Positions 1 to 11,387 of a stretch of DNA of 64,000 nucleotides are shown here, one piece after another; the stretch's first letter is position 1, and each line of letters opens with the position of its first letter. Location of the stretch: positions 310,001 through 374,000 of the forward strand of contig JANEZZ010000301.1 in assembly GCA_026122225.1 (NCBI GenBank), given 5' to 3'. Below the pieces are notes generated by a model, which was given only the letters and a program-made list of their open reading frames with translations, was not told where the DNA came from and did not search any database. This DNA is from Heloderma charlesbogerti (lineage: Eukaryota; Chordata; Lepidosauria; Squamata; Helodermatidae). Both the position numbers and the translations under genes were made by a program.

Positions 1-950
1 ACATTGGCCCTGCCTGGCATCTCTCCTTCCTGAGGCACCAAAGAAGTCCTTCAGAATAAAAGAATAAGAAGTGATATGCACAAACGTTATTTAGAGAAGA
101 GGGTTAAAGAAAAGGATACAGGGCCATCACCTGCATTGATTTGCACCCCAGATCATTTGTGTGTGTGTGTGTGTGTGTGTGTGCACACGCGCGCGTGTAA
201 ATCACCGCAGAACAGATAGTGTCAGGAGAAGTAAGCCAGTTTTTTTACTGCTTTAATTAACTCTTTCAGTAGAGTAAGTTCTATGTAGGGTATTTTAAAA
301 TGTATAGTTTCTTTTTTCATTCTTTGACACTGTCTGTAGTTTTGCACTTCAGCCAATGCACTTTTGCACTTTTTTGGGGGGGGCGGGGGAGACGTCCTTG
401 ATAAATGGAACACAGTCAAATTGTTTTTGCTACTTTATAGCAGAAAAATAATGTTGCACAGTTCTTATGCACTGGTCAAATACAGCAGGGTCTGTGGTGC
501 AAAAATGGATGTTAATAAATACTATAAATATTTAAATAAAAAAAATTTACAATGCGTTTTATAAAACATACCTGACAGTATAAATTAGATATTTAAATCC
601 CCAAGTACGAATATATGGTAGAGAAACTGCAGTTTGCTTTTGCTGGAAAAATTCTTGCCCTTTCCAGGTTAAGATCAGAGTTGATCTGGGGGATAGACGT
701 GGGATGAATAGCATATGTACAGCTGTTTCCTAACTTGTTTTCTAGAATATGGATATTTTTGCACTTTTGTAACATGTCCCATTTGAAGATATCAGAATGT
801 TGTACAAACTGCCATCTCCAGTCCAGTATTTAAGTAATTCAACTAGATTGCTGCAAAGTAAGATAAAGACACGAGGGTCTTTGGCAGAGGTATGACAGCC
901 AACAGTTCAAATGGGAAATAATGCTGAACTTTAAAAAGTAAATACATTGG
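1..950. other. Unassigned intergenic sequence with a (GT)n microsatellite
   Basis: AT-rich sequence without a recognisable exon or repeat family. A GT dinucleotide run followed by alternating CA/CG lies at about 160-197. Short open frames here show no conserved motif and look like chance. Confidence 0.5.
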
Positions 951-952
951 GC

Positions 953-1247
953 GAGTTCAGACTTCATGACAGCCCACTGTGGGTTAATTCACCCTCAAGG
1001 GGCTGTGGCGTGTGCCATCTGCCGTTATGAATATGCAACCTCCAACCAGGGGTTGCTGCATCTTGCTGTGTCATGCAATCCGTGGATTATACGAGGGTTG
1101 TTAAATTCTCCGCAGCCGGGTTCGCACAACATGCCAAGCCATGGAAACCCCCAGTTGGGGTTGCATATTCGTAATGGTAGATGGTATGTGATGCAGCCCC
1201 TCAAGGGTTAATTAACCCAGAGTGGGCTGTTGTGCCATCTGAACCAG
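953..1247. repeat. Inverted-repeat MITE
   Basis: The two ends are imperfect inverted copies. The left arm runs from GTTCAGACTTCATGACAGCC through GGGTTAATT and CCTCAAGGGGCTG; the right arm carries the complement (CAGCCCCTCAAGGGTTAA, then GGGCTGTTGTGCCATCTGAAC). Inner parts also pair (the gaatatgcaacc segments). There is no coding capacity, so it is a non-autonomous DNA transposon of undetermined superfamily. Confidence 0.7.
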
Positions 1248-2560
1248 GTCATTCTCTGAGACACTTAGACAAAAGCTGAAAGATGATATCATTGCTATTA
1301 ATGAGCTACAGTTGTATGTTGGTGATGTCTGATTTAGAAAATGAGATGTGCTTACGCTGCAAGGGGACCAGCAAATTCCAAACTGACAAGGAGATCATCT
1401 TGATGCATACTTTTGAGTGTACGAAACTGCCTTAATTGTTGGACTTCAGTCCCATGGCTTCCTTTGAGAATGGGCTTAAAACCCTTCTGTATATATTTCC
1501 AATATGACTGTATAGATTAGGAGTGGTCAGAAGGTAGATCTGGGTCTACTAGTAGATCTCTGAGGGATTTGTAGTAGATCAGCAATTATTTTTGACTCCC
1601 CAATTTTAAACAATAATAGCAACACATGCACCCCCTCCCCAGTTATACTGCTGAAATGAACAACGCATGAGTTAACCAGGAGTAGTTTTTTGTGTAATGA
1701 GATCCATTAAGTTCTAGTACTCAAAACAAGTTCCTGGACTCAGAATTATTAAATTCTAAGTGTATGTCTTTTGCGCCAGGCTCTGGTTGATAGATCCCAG
1801 GATTCTAGTTTAAAAAAAAAAAAAAAAGTAGATCCTGCAGACTGAAGTCTGCCCACCCCTGGTATAGAGTACAGTTAACGCTGCAATTAAGGGTGGATTC
1901 CCATGTTCATGTGCCGTGTTTCTGTCATCATTTTTGTATATTTGTGTCAGGATGATTTCTGACCCTACTATAGATTGAACCATCTGCATGTGCTACTAAC
2001 AGTAAGATACTTTGAGTAACACACCATTACAGAGCACCTGATCTTTGGTGGTGTGCTACTAGAGACATGTTAAAGATAGTGATGCATATGGGTATGCACG
2101 GTATGGCAAGAAGTTGCGCTACTACATATACAAAAACCTACAGCCGGAGATGTACAATCATATTTGGATACATGATTGCCGTGGCACTGAAAAAATATCA
2201 TAAATCTAAGATCTAATCTTAGCAGGCCAAACCTAATCACCTAGTAATAGAGCCATGAAATATGGGGAAACATAACATTTGTTAAATCCAAAATCTCTCC
2301 CCTACTCTCTATTTGCAGTGTATTGCTCTAGGTCTACAGCAGGAATGGGAACTTCTGGCCTGCAGGCCAAATTCAGCCCTCTGAGCTGGTCCATTTGGCT
2401 GTGGAGCCTCAAACGAGGCCCCTCCCTGAAGCCCCCACCCCCACAGAGAAGGGAGCGGGTGAGAGAGCAACTGAGCTGCGATTGGAATGATGAGCTGTAG
2501 GCAAAGCAGTTGTGCACTCATCCGGTGCCTGGAGGACCAACCCAGTTCCTCACCGCTGCT
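1248..2560. other. Unassigned intergenic sequence
   Basis: No exon or repeat family recognised with confidence. A poly-A run lies near 1812-1826. The stretch around 1530-1860 (repeated 'gtagatc' words ending in gcccacccctgg) looks like an old transposon fragment but was not resolved. Confidence 0.4.
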
Positions 2561-2561
2561 C

Positions 2562-2745
2562 CATAGGAAGCTGCCTTATACCGACTCAGACCCTTGATCC
2601 ATCTAGCTCAGGGGTGTCTACAGTGACTTGCAGCAGCTGTCCAGGGAGTTTTTCCAGCCCTGCCTGGAGATTCCAGGGATTGAACCTGGGACCTCCTGCA
2701 TGCAAAGCATATGCTCTACCACTGAGCACAGTTCCCTGTTACTTT
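2562..2745 (-). repeat. tRNA-derived SINE, minus orientation
   Basis: Contains gggattgaacctgggacc and the segment 'gctctaccactgagc', the reverse complement of a tRNA-like B-box/A-box promoter, preceded on this strand by the body of the SINE (aagctgccttataccgactc, ccatctagctcag). The same family recurs at 42310-42465 and, in + orientation, at 43415-43530 and 43578-43785. Confidence 0.75.
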
Positions 2746-3820
2746 ATTCCTGTGTGAAGTGGGGAAGATTAACATACTTGGTTTCACGTTTCCTGTATTT
2801 TGGAATTGCATGGGGCCTTGGGAAACTTGAGGGCAGCTATATTGCAGTGCATTCCAGCCAGGCACATACTCTTCCCTCATGGAGGCTGGAAGGGATCCCA
2901 GTATAGAAACTCAGCTGTACGTTTTCTAAAGAGGGCTTCTATGCAAGATGTTTTCTCAAGGGGCCATTCTTCACATTTTGGAGATCTTTGGAAGTGCCTG
3001 GCCAGCATAAAAGGAACATAGGATAATGACAAATCTATTTTCCTTATTGGTGACTAAGCCAACAAATGTATTCAAATCTCTTGTTTAAAAACTAAGTAGT
3101 ATGCAGGCTAGAGACTTTAAACAAATCTCATGGAGCTTCCCTGACAATTTCAGTAGAAATCCTGTATACTGATAGCAGAGTCAGACTCATTCTCCAATTG
3201 TGGGTCCTTCATGTAGCCAGAATGGCACCATCCACACCCAGATAGCAGGAATCAGCAGGCATGGGGAACTCCGCAAAGTTTCTGGAAATACAAGAAATGT
3301 TTGGTGGAGGGGGCAAAACCCTAGGGGGAGGGGGATCCCAAAACAGCCCAAAGAGAATTGAGGATGCTCAATTTTAACTGACAGTTTGGGGAAAGAAATG
3401 GAAGGTGGTGGTGGTGGTGGTGGTGGTGTGGGGAGGAATGGAGTATCCTGGAAGAAGGCATGGATGGCTGGCTGGAACTTTGAACAGGAGCACTCCACAG
3501 TGCACCATTTTGTAGAAGGTCCCACTTTTACATCCCAAATACTCAGGGCAATGGCAGTTTTCCTTCTGTCTGCGTGGTCCCCAAATCTGCTCCAGAGGTT
3601 CCTCTAACTCTCTGGAGCAGACTTAGGGCACATGGGGGAGGCTGCAGGATGGAGGGAGAATTCAGTCCACCAGCAATCTGGTCTGTTGGCAGAAGGACTC
3701 CAGTGGATACAACCCTCAAGAATTTTCAGTGCCCATGTGGTCGCTGTATAGCTGAGAGATTCTTAAGATGGTTATGATTGCACAAGGTTTTCTATTTTAA
3801 TTTTTTTTTTAAGCTAAGCA
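2746..3820. other. Unassigned sequence with a (GGT)n tract
   Basis: Holds a GGT trinucleotide repeat at about 3402-3428. The segment at 3460-3540 (containing 'gcactccac' and 'ttttgtagaaggtccca') is a relative, in opposite orientation, of repeats at 19400-19500 and 19720-19800. No gene recognised. Confidence 0.4.
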
Positions 3821-3827
3821 AGATTGG

Positions 3828-3972
3828 CTAGGCCAGGAGTAGGTTACATATCTGGTGCCCTCCAGATGTTTTAGACTACAGCTCCCATATCCCTGACATG
3901 GACCATACTGCTGGGGCTTATGGGAGGTGTGGTCCAACACAGCTGGAGGGCACCAGGTTGCCTACCTCTGGG
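3828..3972. repeat. Short palindromic MITE (first copy)
   Basis: The arms ctggtgccctccagatgttt and its complement (ggagggcaccagg) flank a short inner palindrome around 'cagctcccat ... atgggaggtgt'. A second copy of the family is at 16668-16806. Confidence 0.75.
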
Positions 3973-4004
3973 TTAGGCAAACTCTTGGGAAGCTGTTATT
4001 ATGG

Positions 4005-4353
4005 GCTTCTTCACACAGACCTTTTATCCCACTATTGAAATCGGTTACTCACGGAAGTTTGTGGGTCCTTTAGATGGTGTCGTCAACTTCCAGGGCATCT
4101 CCCACACTAAATGACCTTTATTTCATTTTTTAAAAGATCAGAGATAATGAGCTATCAAATTACAGTGCTTGCAATAAGAGGAGCTAGGCCAATGAAACAT
4201 ATGGAAGAGACTCATAGAGGAGGGAAAGGAGGAGGAAAAGCAGGTGGGTGGGAGGATGCGTGTGTAAAGAGAGTCTATTGTGATCCTGCATTTAAAATGG
4301 AAGCAGAAAGCCCTTTTTTAAATGTGCAATTTTAGGCTGGTGTAGAGATGTTG
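4005..4353 (+). repeat. Interspersed repeat, copy 1 (partner at 48189-48572)
   Basis: The text from 'cttcacacagac' through 'gcatctcccacactaaatga' and 'atcctgcatttaaaatggaa' to 'ggctggtgtagagatg' is matched, in opposite orientation, at 48189-48572. The family is a non-coding repeat of about 350-380 bp with a polypurine inner stretch. Superfamily not determined. Confidence 0.65.
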
Positions 4354-5180
4354 TATGACGGCAGGAAAGAACAACATCCACAGAGAGAGAGAGAGATTGA
4401 GTAATATATAGCCTCCTTTGTTTTATATATACATGTTCTGATCTTTCTGAAACAAATGTCTTTTGCAGCTCCTGTTGAATTTAACAGGCATTTTAAAGTT
4501 CCTGTAACATAGAAATGCTAAGTCCACATACATACTTATGTTACATTGTGTTGCCAATTACTGTGTTATATAAATGATGAATGCACTACTGCATTTCCAG
4601 ATGCAAAATTCATTTTAAAGGCAAAGAATTTCCATAGCAGCAGAATCTTAATGGCCCTGCGATGTTAGAAAAAAGAAATGTGAAGAGAAGAAAGGGAATG
4701 TTGCCATTTCCCCTCCTCAGAATAGTTATGTATCAGTACAAATGGTCAGATTTCGATATTTCAGCTTTTCTGGTTTGATCTTCCAGAAATGAGTGATGCA
4801 ATGTCTCTGAAGCATGCCAAATGCTTATGGGAAGTGTGTATGCATTGCATAACCGTTACTATTGCTCCTGGATTTGATATTGCAGACTTCTCCCTCATCA
4901 TTTTTGTTCCTCAAAGCTGCCTAAACAAATGCATTTTCCTTGGGTGATTTGCACCACTTTATATTGGCCCTGCGTGATGCACCCCATGCTGTGGCTACTG
5001 TTCGAATGACTACTTGCCCTGGGTCAGCATGGCCAGAGTATCAATCCTTGATCATCCTGTGCTATACCATCCTGTGTTCTGGAGGTGCAGTACTCCTTCC
5101 AGCTATTTCTTTTCACTTCCTACTTTATCAACATCAGAGAAGCGCAGACAAGGTCCAAAATCATAACACTGGAATGGTGC
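4354..5180. other. Unassigned intergenic sequence
   Basis: A (GA)n run at about 4381-4398 and AT-rich unique-looking sequence. No conserved exon, promoter or repeat recognised. Confidence 0.4.
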
Positions 5181-5182
5181 TG

Positions 5183-5290
5183 CAAATAAGAACATATGGT
5201 CTTTCTGGATCAGACCGCAGTTCATTTCGTTCAGCATTTTGTGTCCAACAGTGTCTCATCGCCCAAATGCCTCTGGAAGTTAAAGCTTGT
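5183..5290 (+). repeat. CR1 LINE fragment
   Basis: Contains 'aagaacatatggtctttctggatcagacc', the degraded form of a segment seen more clearly in the CR1 copy at 55805-56110 (aacataagaagagccctgat followed by ggatcagaccaatggtccatc). Short and diverged. Confidence 0.5.
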
Positions 5291-5905
5291 GAGCATAGCA
5301 TGAAACTCATGGCTACTCCCCAGTACTTGGTACTTAGAAGTATAATTTTGAGTATAAAGGTTCCATTTAAAAGCTGTTGATAGAGTGGCTCCTTTGTATT
5401 TCTCAAATATGGTGCCATGCCAGATATTCTGGCAAAATTAAGAGGTGGGGAGGGGGTGGGGGGGTGGGAAGATTTTATTTCTTTATGCCAACTTGGCTCA
5501 TATTACAGTGTACAGTATTTACCACATTTTGGAGACTTTTCCAGGAGGTCTCTCCAGGAAATGGTAATGGCCAGATTTCATTGTGGAAAGGGGCATTCAG
5601 AATAAATGCATGCCACACAAATGAAGGGAAAAGTCAATGGAAATGTTTTACCATGCAAACTATAAATATGCTGTTCACGAGTAGTCTCTATGCTAGTAGT
5701 AGGTGTGTTGTTTCTGTCTGTATTTTTTGTTTTGTTAAGGAAGCATTACTTGGGCTGCTTAGGTGGAAAGAGTTAATGTGTGCCATCACGGTTGGGGCAC
5801 CTACCTGCTTTTTTGTAAGGGAATATGGGAGAGGCATGGTTTCTTTTCTCCACCATGGAGTGTAAATAGGGAAAGCCAGAGGAAGAACTGGAATACTTGA
5901 GGAAG
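5291..5905. other. Unassigned sequence
   Basis: A G-rich run at 5443-5470; otherwise nothing recognisable as gene or repeat. Confidence 0.35.
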
Positions 5906-5906
5906 G

Positions 5907-5996
5907 CTGCAGTCCTATGCACACATACCTGGGAGCAAGCCCCATTGAACTCAATGGGACTTACTTCTGAGTAGACATGTATAGGGTGGCATTGTA
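5907..5996. repeat. Short MITE of the 'GCAATCCTAT' family
   Basis: A palindromic element centred on 'ccccattgaactcaatgggact', with ends of type ggctgcagtcctatgcacac and gtagacatgtatagg. Relatives are at 47610-47705, 57349-57427 and 63503-63643. Confidence 0.7.
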
Positions 5997-6850
5997 AATG
6001 GCTTAGAAATGTATTTTCAAATGTTATGTCTGCAATCCAGGGTGTCAGAAAAATACAGGGGATTTGTACAAAAAGTCTTCTGTTGGCCAGGGGATTGCCA
6101 TGCTTAAATATTATTTTTTAAAATATATATTTAATTAAAGATTACATAGCGATCTTTAAAAAAAATTATTTTTATAAGGAAGCAAAGATAAGTCAAGGAA
6201 AAGTACTGAAGATAAATATTCCTTGGGAGACGGGCATCTAAAGCAATGCTAAGAAGTCCCATTGCGGCGAGTGCAGCGCTAACCGTCTCTATTAGAGGCT
6301 GAGCTGCTGCCAAGTGGTGGCATCTGTCAAATGCTGGTGTAAGTGGAGGCATCAGGCTGTATTAACACTGCCAGAAAATGCTAAGCCCAGATTCTGTTTA
6401 AAGGTTATGTCGTGTACTGGGGAGAGTGACAGGAGAAGGCTGGCTTAGGGCTATGATGAAAGGAATTTTGTCATGCAAAGTCCCATCGTTAAGGCCTCTG
6501 ATATGCAAGTCATACTCTCCGTTCCTGTAATTAGCTAGTGCTGCTGGAGAGAGATCTTTTTCATTTGATACATAAAACGGCCTTTTTTGAAGTGCTCCTG
6601 TTATATTTGCACACTGGTAACTGTTTCTATCATCTCTGTATGTGGATGCTAGAGCACTACTTGTCCCCGATTCCCTCTATTAAAATGCTCCTCCTTCCCA
6701 TATCAGCTGGGTTTCCATTGTCTGAAGAGGTCAAATCCCAATTCAGCATGTATTTGCCTTGTTACATTTACCTCCATGTTTTGTCATCATTTTAGTACTA
6801 TTCTCAGGGCAATCAACACCTGTGGACTTGCTTTATCTTCCCCACCCATG
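5997..6850. other. Unassigned sequence
   Basis: AT-rich unique-looking sequence. The open frame at 6538-6795 shows no family motif. Confidence 0.35.
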
Positions 6851-7744
6851 GTAACAGTTGTATTTCTTTTCTTTTGAAAACACTTTTTATTTATTTTTGT
6901 CTTTATAAATGAAATAAACAGTACCAACAACCTGATCAATAACTACGATTTCCGAACAATACAATATTCTTAGGAGGACATAACAATAATGAAAAGGAGA
7001 AGAAAGGAAAAGAAAAGAAAAAAAGGATTTTTTTCTTTTTCTTTTTTAAAGGGTTAAATTTAAACTCCAATACACACGGTCTTCAGATCCCATTCTACTT
7101 TAAAAACTATACCTATAACATCAGCAATATTACAATTTAATAATCAACCTTACATTTCAATATCGTATCATCAGTCTTCTAGCAAGGAAGCAGGCCTCCA
7201 ATTCATTCCCAGTAACCATATATTGCCCTTAAGTTAGAATATAATAGTAATAATAAAGCTTAACAGTTTAACCAACCAAAAATCTTACTACGTAGTCTTG
7301 TAGTGATGATGATGATCATAATAATAATAATGAAAGATGAAATTATAATGTTATATAATAATAAAGCTTGGAAGCAACCTTACAACAGTCAGTAATATAT
7401 TTTATACTAGATATATAAATGAGTGTGCACAATACACCCTCAAACAATATATTTCAATACAGCGTATCATATCCATTTTAGAGAACGAGAATGTAAAGAT
7501 AAATAAAAAAGAAGAAAAATGAAAGGAAGCAAACCAATATATGTATAATCAGTTATCTCTGGCCTAGCCTGAATCATGGAGACTAAACATAGACAGTTAA
7601 CAAAACTTTTTTAAAGATTCCAGTTCATGAAGCTGGAACAGAAATCTCACGCATTTTTACATTCAGCCATGCCTCCGCCATCTCATGATTTACGAACTTC
7701 TTCATCTGACCTTCAGAAACAATGCAAAGCAGAATATTTTAAGT

Positions 7745-8149
7745 TCATTTGTTTTGCCAGATTTTTCGCCTTGATAAATTGCCTTCTTTTATCAGCCACC
7801 TCTTTATTGTAATCTGGAAATAACATAACTTACCTTGTTTCCAGAAAAGACTTCCACCCTCTCTTGCCAAACGCAGGATATAATTCTTTGTGGAGATTCT
7901 TGCAAATTGGACTATAATCGTATAGCCAATCCCTTTAGCATTTGGCACACGAAATGCCTGTTCAATATCCAGTAAGTAATCAGATGGCACAGGGAGTATC
8001 TCATGCAAAAACTTGTCTACAGAGGTAGGCAAATTTACATCGCTAGGCAAATTTTTAATACCAATAATACATACATTGGATCTGTGCGGGAAGGCTTCCA
8101 GTTGGGAAATTTTGACAGAGAAATTTTTGAAAAAAGCTTGTGTCGTAGT
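7745..8149 (-). pseudogene. LINE-1-like ORF1p, C-terminal part (copy 1)
   Basis: The minus-strand frame reads FKNFSVKISQLEAFPHRSN, then VCIIGIKNLPSD and later GYTIIVQFARISTKNYILRL. The coiled-coil end, RRM-like β strand and C-terminal domain order match the single-stranded-RNA-binding ORF1 protein of LINE-1. The upstream half (NSITTLQGAVDLI type) lies at about 8697-8955, on the other side of the hAT insertion. The ORF is split and the upstream half carries further lesions, so it cannot encode a whole protein. Copy 2 at 12796-13645 is better preserved. Confidence 0.7.
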
Positions 8150-8688
8150 TAGGGATGTACGAAAGGGACTTACCTTGTCCCGCAGCTTGCTTCGCGGTGG
8201 GGGGGAGGCGCTTCGCTTCTCCCCCCGAAGTTCAGGCGAGGGGGGGAGGCGCCTCGCCCAGACAAAATTCAGGCTGGGGGGGAGGCGCCCCATCTCCCCG
8301 GCCGCGAAAGAAAAAGTGAAAAAAACGGAAACAAGCCCGTGATAGGCTACGTAACGATTAACGTAGCCTATCTCGGCTAGATTTCCAAAGTCAGCCGTGA
8401 TAGGCTACGTAAATCGTCACGTAGCCTATCACGGGTGTGTGTGTGTGTGTGTTTTTATTTTGTAATGGCGGCGGCGGCAGCCGGTCGGGAGACTGGCCCC
8501 CGTCCCCGCCGAACCACCACCGAACCACCTCTGGGACCTGCTGCCGAGAGGGACATTCGGCCATGGTAAGTCCCATCCCGGGGGGGGGGCAGGGGGCCGG
8601 CGGAGAATTTCCCCAACACTTTTGGGGGGCCAAATGCGTCGGCACTCAGCCTCCCGAAGATTCGGGGAGAAATTCTCCGCCATCCCTA
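8150..8688. mobile_element. Foldback hAT MITE, copy A
   Basis: Flanked by the perfect 8-bp duplication GTCGTAGT (8142-8149 and 8689-8696). Ends are TAGGGATGTAC and CATCCCTA. Inside are two ~36-bp palindromes built on GTGATAGGCTACGTAA at about 8340-8373 and 8398-8432, a G/C-rich 'ggggggaggcgc' ladder near the left end, a (GT)n tract at 8433-8451, and a ggcggcggcggcagccggtc segment. The 8-bp duplication and termini are those of hAT elements. No transposase is present. It lies inside LINE-1-like copy 1. Confidence 0.85.
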
Positions 8689-9079
8689 GTCGTAGTTCCG
8701 TTCATTGTCAGCCTATCTTGCAGCTCATTAATCTTTGCCTCCATTTTTTGCCAAGGAGTGTTAATTAAATCCACAGCCCCTTGCAGGGTGGTGATGGAAT
8801 TTTGAATTGAATCCAACCTCTTAACTTGCTCCGCAAATTGCAAAGATAAAGTTTTTATCAGACTAAGCAATTCCCCTGTTATCTTCGGTTTTCAGAGCCT
8901 TGCCAAGGGAGGTACGGGGGGAGTGGGCGGTGATGCAGTTCCTTTCTCCTCGCTGTAGCCATGTTTCTCTTCAAACAAATCTTGCAGGTCCTCACAAATT
9001 CTCAAATATTGTTGATATTTCTTAAACCATCCCTTGGATGTTGTTGATATTTCTTAATCATACAGTAACAGTTGTATTT

Positions 9080-10459
9080 TAATAGTGGTTTCTCATATTA
9101 AAAAGCACTTTAAAAGAAAGATGCTGTATTTAAAGATGTTCTTTCGGCAACTGAATGTATTAGTACACATTGTGGAAGAGTGTTTGAGGTTCAGTTTAGG
9201 AAAAATTTATAAGGGAAGGTGTTAAGAAGAAAATGTGAGAATTAATCACAGATTTACATTTAAATGCATTGTCAAACATCTTTTAAAAACTTCCTTGTGA
9301 TGCTTTGCTTGTTTTACAAAACATGCTTATAATTTTCCTATAATTAAATACATTTTTCAGTGTTATATGTAATTTTTTGTGTGTGTTATGTGCAATTTGG
9401 TGCACATACCAATGGTTGTTTTTACAGATCAGCAATGCTTTCCTAGAACGCCTTAACATGGGGCACTCGTGGATGAATTTTGATGGGTGAATTTAGAACA
9501 TCTAGAACAAAATGTGCACTCGGCAAAATTCTGGAGTGAATTTATGGACCTGATTGCAGTATTGCGTAAGGTTGATTAAATTAATTTAGGATGCTTTTGT
9601 TTGGAAACTGGATGTATTTTAATCTAAGTATCCATCCATAGAAAGGAAAAATAATAAGCATCTATATAACCTGTTAGAGTGTTTAAAGCATCTGAGCCTT
9701 GGTCTTTACATGCAGCAGACTGAAGAGGTCCTGCAGTAGTAGAAGAGCCTGCACTAGGACTAAGGTGAAATGGGGGTGTGGGGCAAGGTTGGCAAACTTG
9801 TTTGCAGTGCACCCAGTTAAAAGTGTTCTGAATTTTTAGCCATTTTTCAGGAGTTGTGCATGTGAAAATGTTCACAGAGGGAAGACTGTGTGTTGCTGAG
9901 GCAACCAGGCCAATCAATGGAGAGGTTTTGTTTGTCCTCAGTAATATTACCCCATAGCCAAATCTGACTGGCTATGTGGTGCCATGATGTTTTTGTGCTC
10001 ACTGTGTGATCCCTAACTGGCTTGGACCACACAGTGAGTTAGGAAAGGAAAGAAGATGGAGAACATAATGGGTGTGAACTGCCACAAAAGGAGGGAAAGT
10101 TACCAAATGGGTATCTGGGATCAGGTCCACCAAAATGCTGTTTTTTGAACCCAGATGTTCACAAAACTAGGCTGCACCATTTGAGGTTTGTGGTGGGGGA
10201 CTCACATTTTTAAGCTCACTTCTATGTAAAAACACATGCATCATCTGCTGCACGTATATAAATAACCCTTACAGCAACCCTGTGAAGCAGCTGCATATTG
10301 GTATACCCCTATTGCAGATGGAGGTTGAGAAATAATGGCTTGTCTTAGGATCCCTAATGAATCCATGTCCAAAATTATATTTCAACTGGTTCCCAACTGG
10401 GTCACTCACATAGCTACTATGTTATAATGGCTCTCATTGAAAAATATGGATCTATCTCG
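9080..10459. other. Unassigned sequence
   Basis: No conserved reading frame or recognisable repeat. AT-rich to 9600, then mixed. Confidence 0.35.
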
Positions 10460-10467
10460 ACAGATGC

Positions 10468-10988
10468 TAGGGATGTATGAATCCCTTACCTTGCTCCGCT
10501 GAGGGGCATCCATGGGGGGGGAGGCGCTCCATCCCTCCCCCCGGAATCCTCGATGGGGGGGAGGCGCTCCGTCCCTCCCCCCGGAATCCTGCCCAGCCGG
10601 CTCCGCTCTGCGGCCAAGCTGCGGAGCTGCCAGCCGGCTCCGGCCGCCCACAGCCGGACATCCAGCCACTGGGCAGCCCTGCAGGGACGCAGATGGCGGC
10701 TGTCGTAGCCGCCGCCATTTGCGTCCCTGCATTGAGCCGTGATAGGCTACGTAAATATTTACGTAGTCTATCACGGCAGGGGGGGGAAACCCAGCATACG
10801 CAAATGGCAAATCGCGCACCTTTCGTGGGGTGGGGGCGGCGGGGACTTTGTCCTGCACGCCTTTCGCGGGGTGGGGAGCCGTGATGGATTTCGGGGGGCC
10901 GAATTTGTTCCGTGATGGATTTCGGGGGGCCGAATTCGCTGGCATTCAGCCTCACCGAGATCCGTCGCGGAATTCTCTGACATCCCTA
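10468..10988. mobile_element. Foldback hAT MITE, copy B
   Basis: The perfect 8-bp duplication ACAGATGC (10460-10467, 10989-10996) flanks termini TAGGGATGTA and CATCCCTA. It contains the GTGATAGGCTACGTAAAT palindrome at about 10738-10775, a palindrome of the 'gcaaatggcgg' type at 10689-10723, and the 'ggggggaggcgctc' ladder near the left end. Orientation is the same as copy A. The right portion has a short internal duplication of the 'gtgatggatttcgggggg' segment (10881-10899 and 10911-10929). Confidence 0.85.
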
Positions 10989-11387
10989 ACAGATGCCCAT
11001 GTGGGTGACATATAGACCATGAAGTATTTAATCAATGAAGACCTTGTCTGCATGGGTGATCTACTGTACATTAAGGCATATTAATTTAACATGTGTCTCG
11101 TCTTGTTAAAACTGCTGAAAGAACTGCCTACAGTTTCCCAACAATACAGTATTCTTAGGAGGACACAGCAATAATGAAAAAGAGAAAAAAGAAAGAAAAC
11201 AGAAGAAGGAAGAAGAAAGCAAGAAAGAAAATAAAAAAATTAAAAAGTTACTTAAAAGGATTAAATTTAAACTCCATTACACACAAACTTCAAATACTAT
11301 TCTACTTAGAAGTTATAACTATAACATTGGCAATATTACAATTCAATAATCAACCTTCCATTTCAATATAATGTCATCAGTCTTATA

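Larger units (their letters stand above)
6866..9064 (-). mobile_element. ORF1-only LINE-1-like retrotransposon (HAL1-like), copy 1
   Basis: The 15-bp direct repeat GTAACAGTTGTATTT at 6851-6865 and 9065-9079 brackets the element exactly, so both ends are seen. On the minus strand it begins with a short leader, then an ORF1-type frame (about 8955 down to 7745), then about 850 bp of AT-rich 3' sequence with no ORF2, and a T-rich (A-rich on its own strand) end. Removing the 539-bp hAT insertion at 8150-8688 leaves about 1.65 kb. A complete insertion with ORF1 but no endonuclease/reverse transcriptase resembles mammalian half-LINEs, mobilised in trans by L1. Calling it HAL1-like is inference. Confidence 0.7.

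Noticed and set aside
4940..5865. Open frames of 146 and 162 codons
   Set aside because: No conserved motifs, no splice context, and they overlap a CR1 fragment and low-complexity G runs.
8398..8432. Palindromes with spacers, resembling a CRISPR array
   Set aside because: Modules differ in sequence and spacing, sit inside transposons with 8-bp duplications, and the organism is a vertebrate.
10406..10955. Long overlapping open frames of 135-179 codons
   Set aside because: They are Pro/Gly/Arg-rich frames created by the GC-rich palindromes of hAT copy B; both strands and several phases are open at once. The same applies to frames in copies A, C, D and E.
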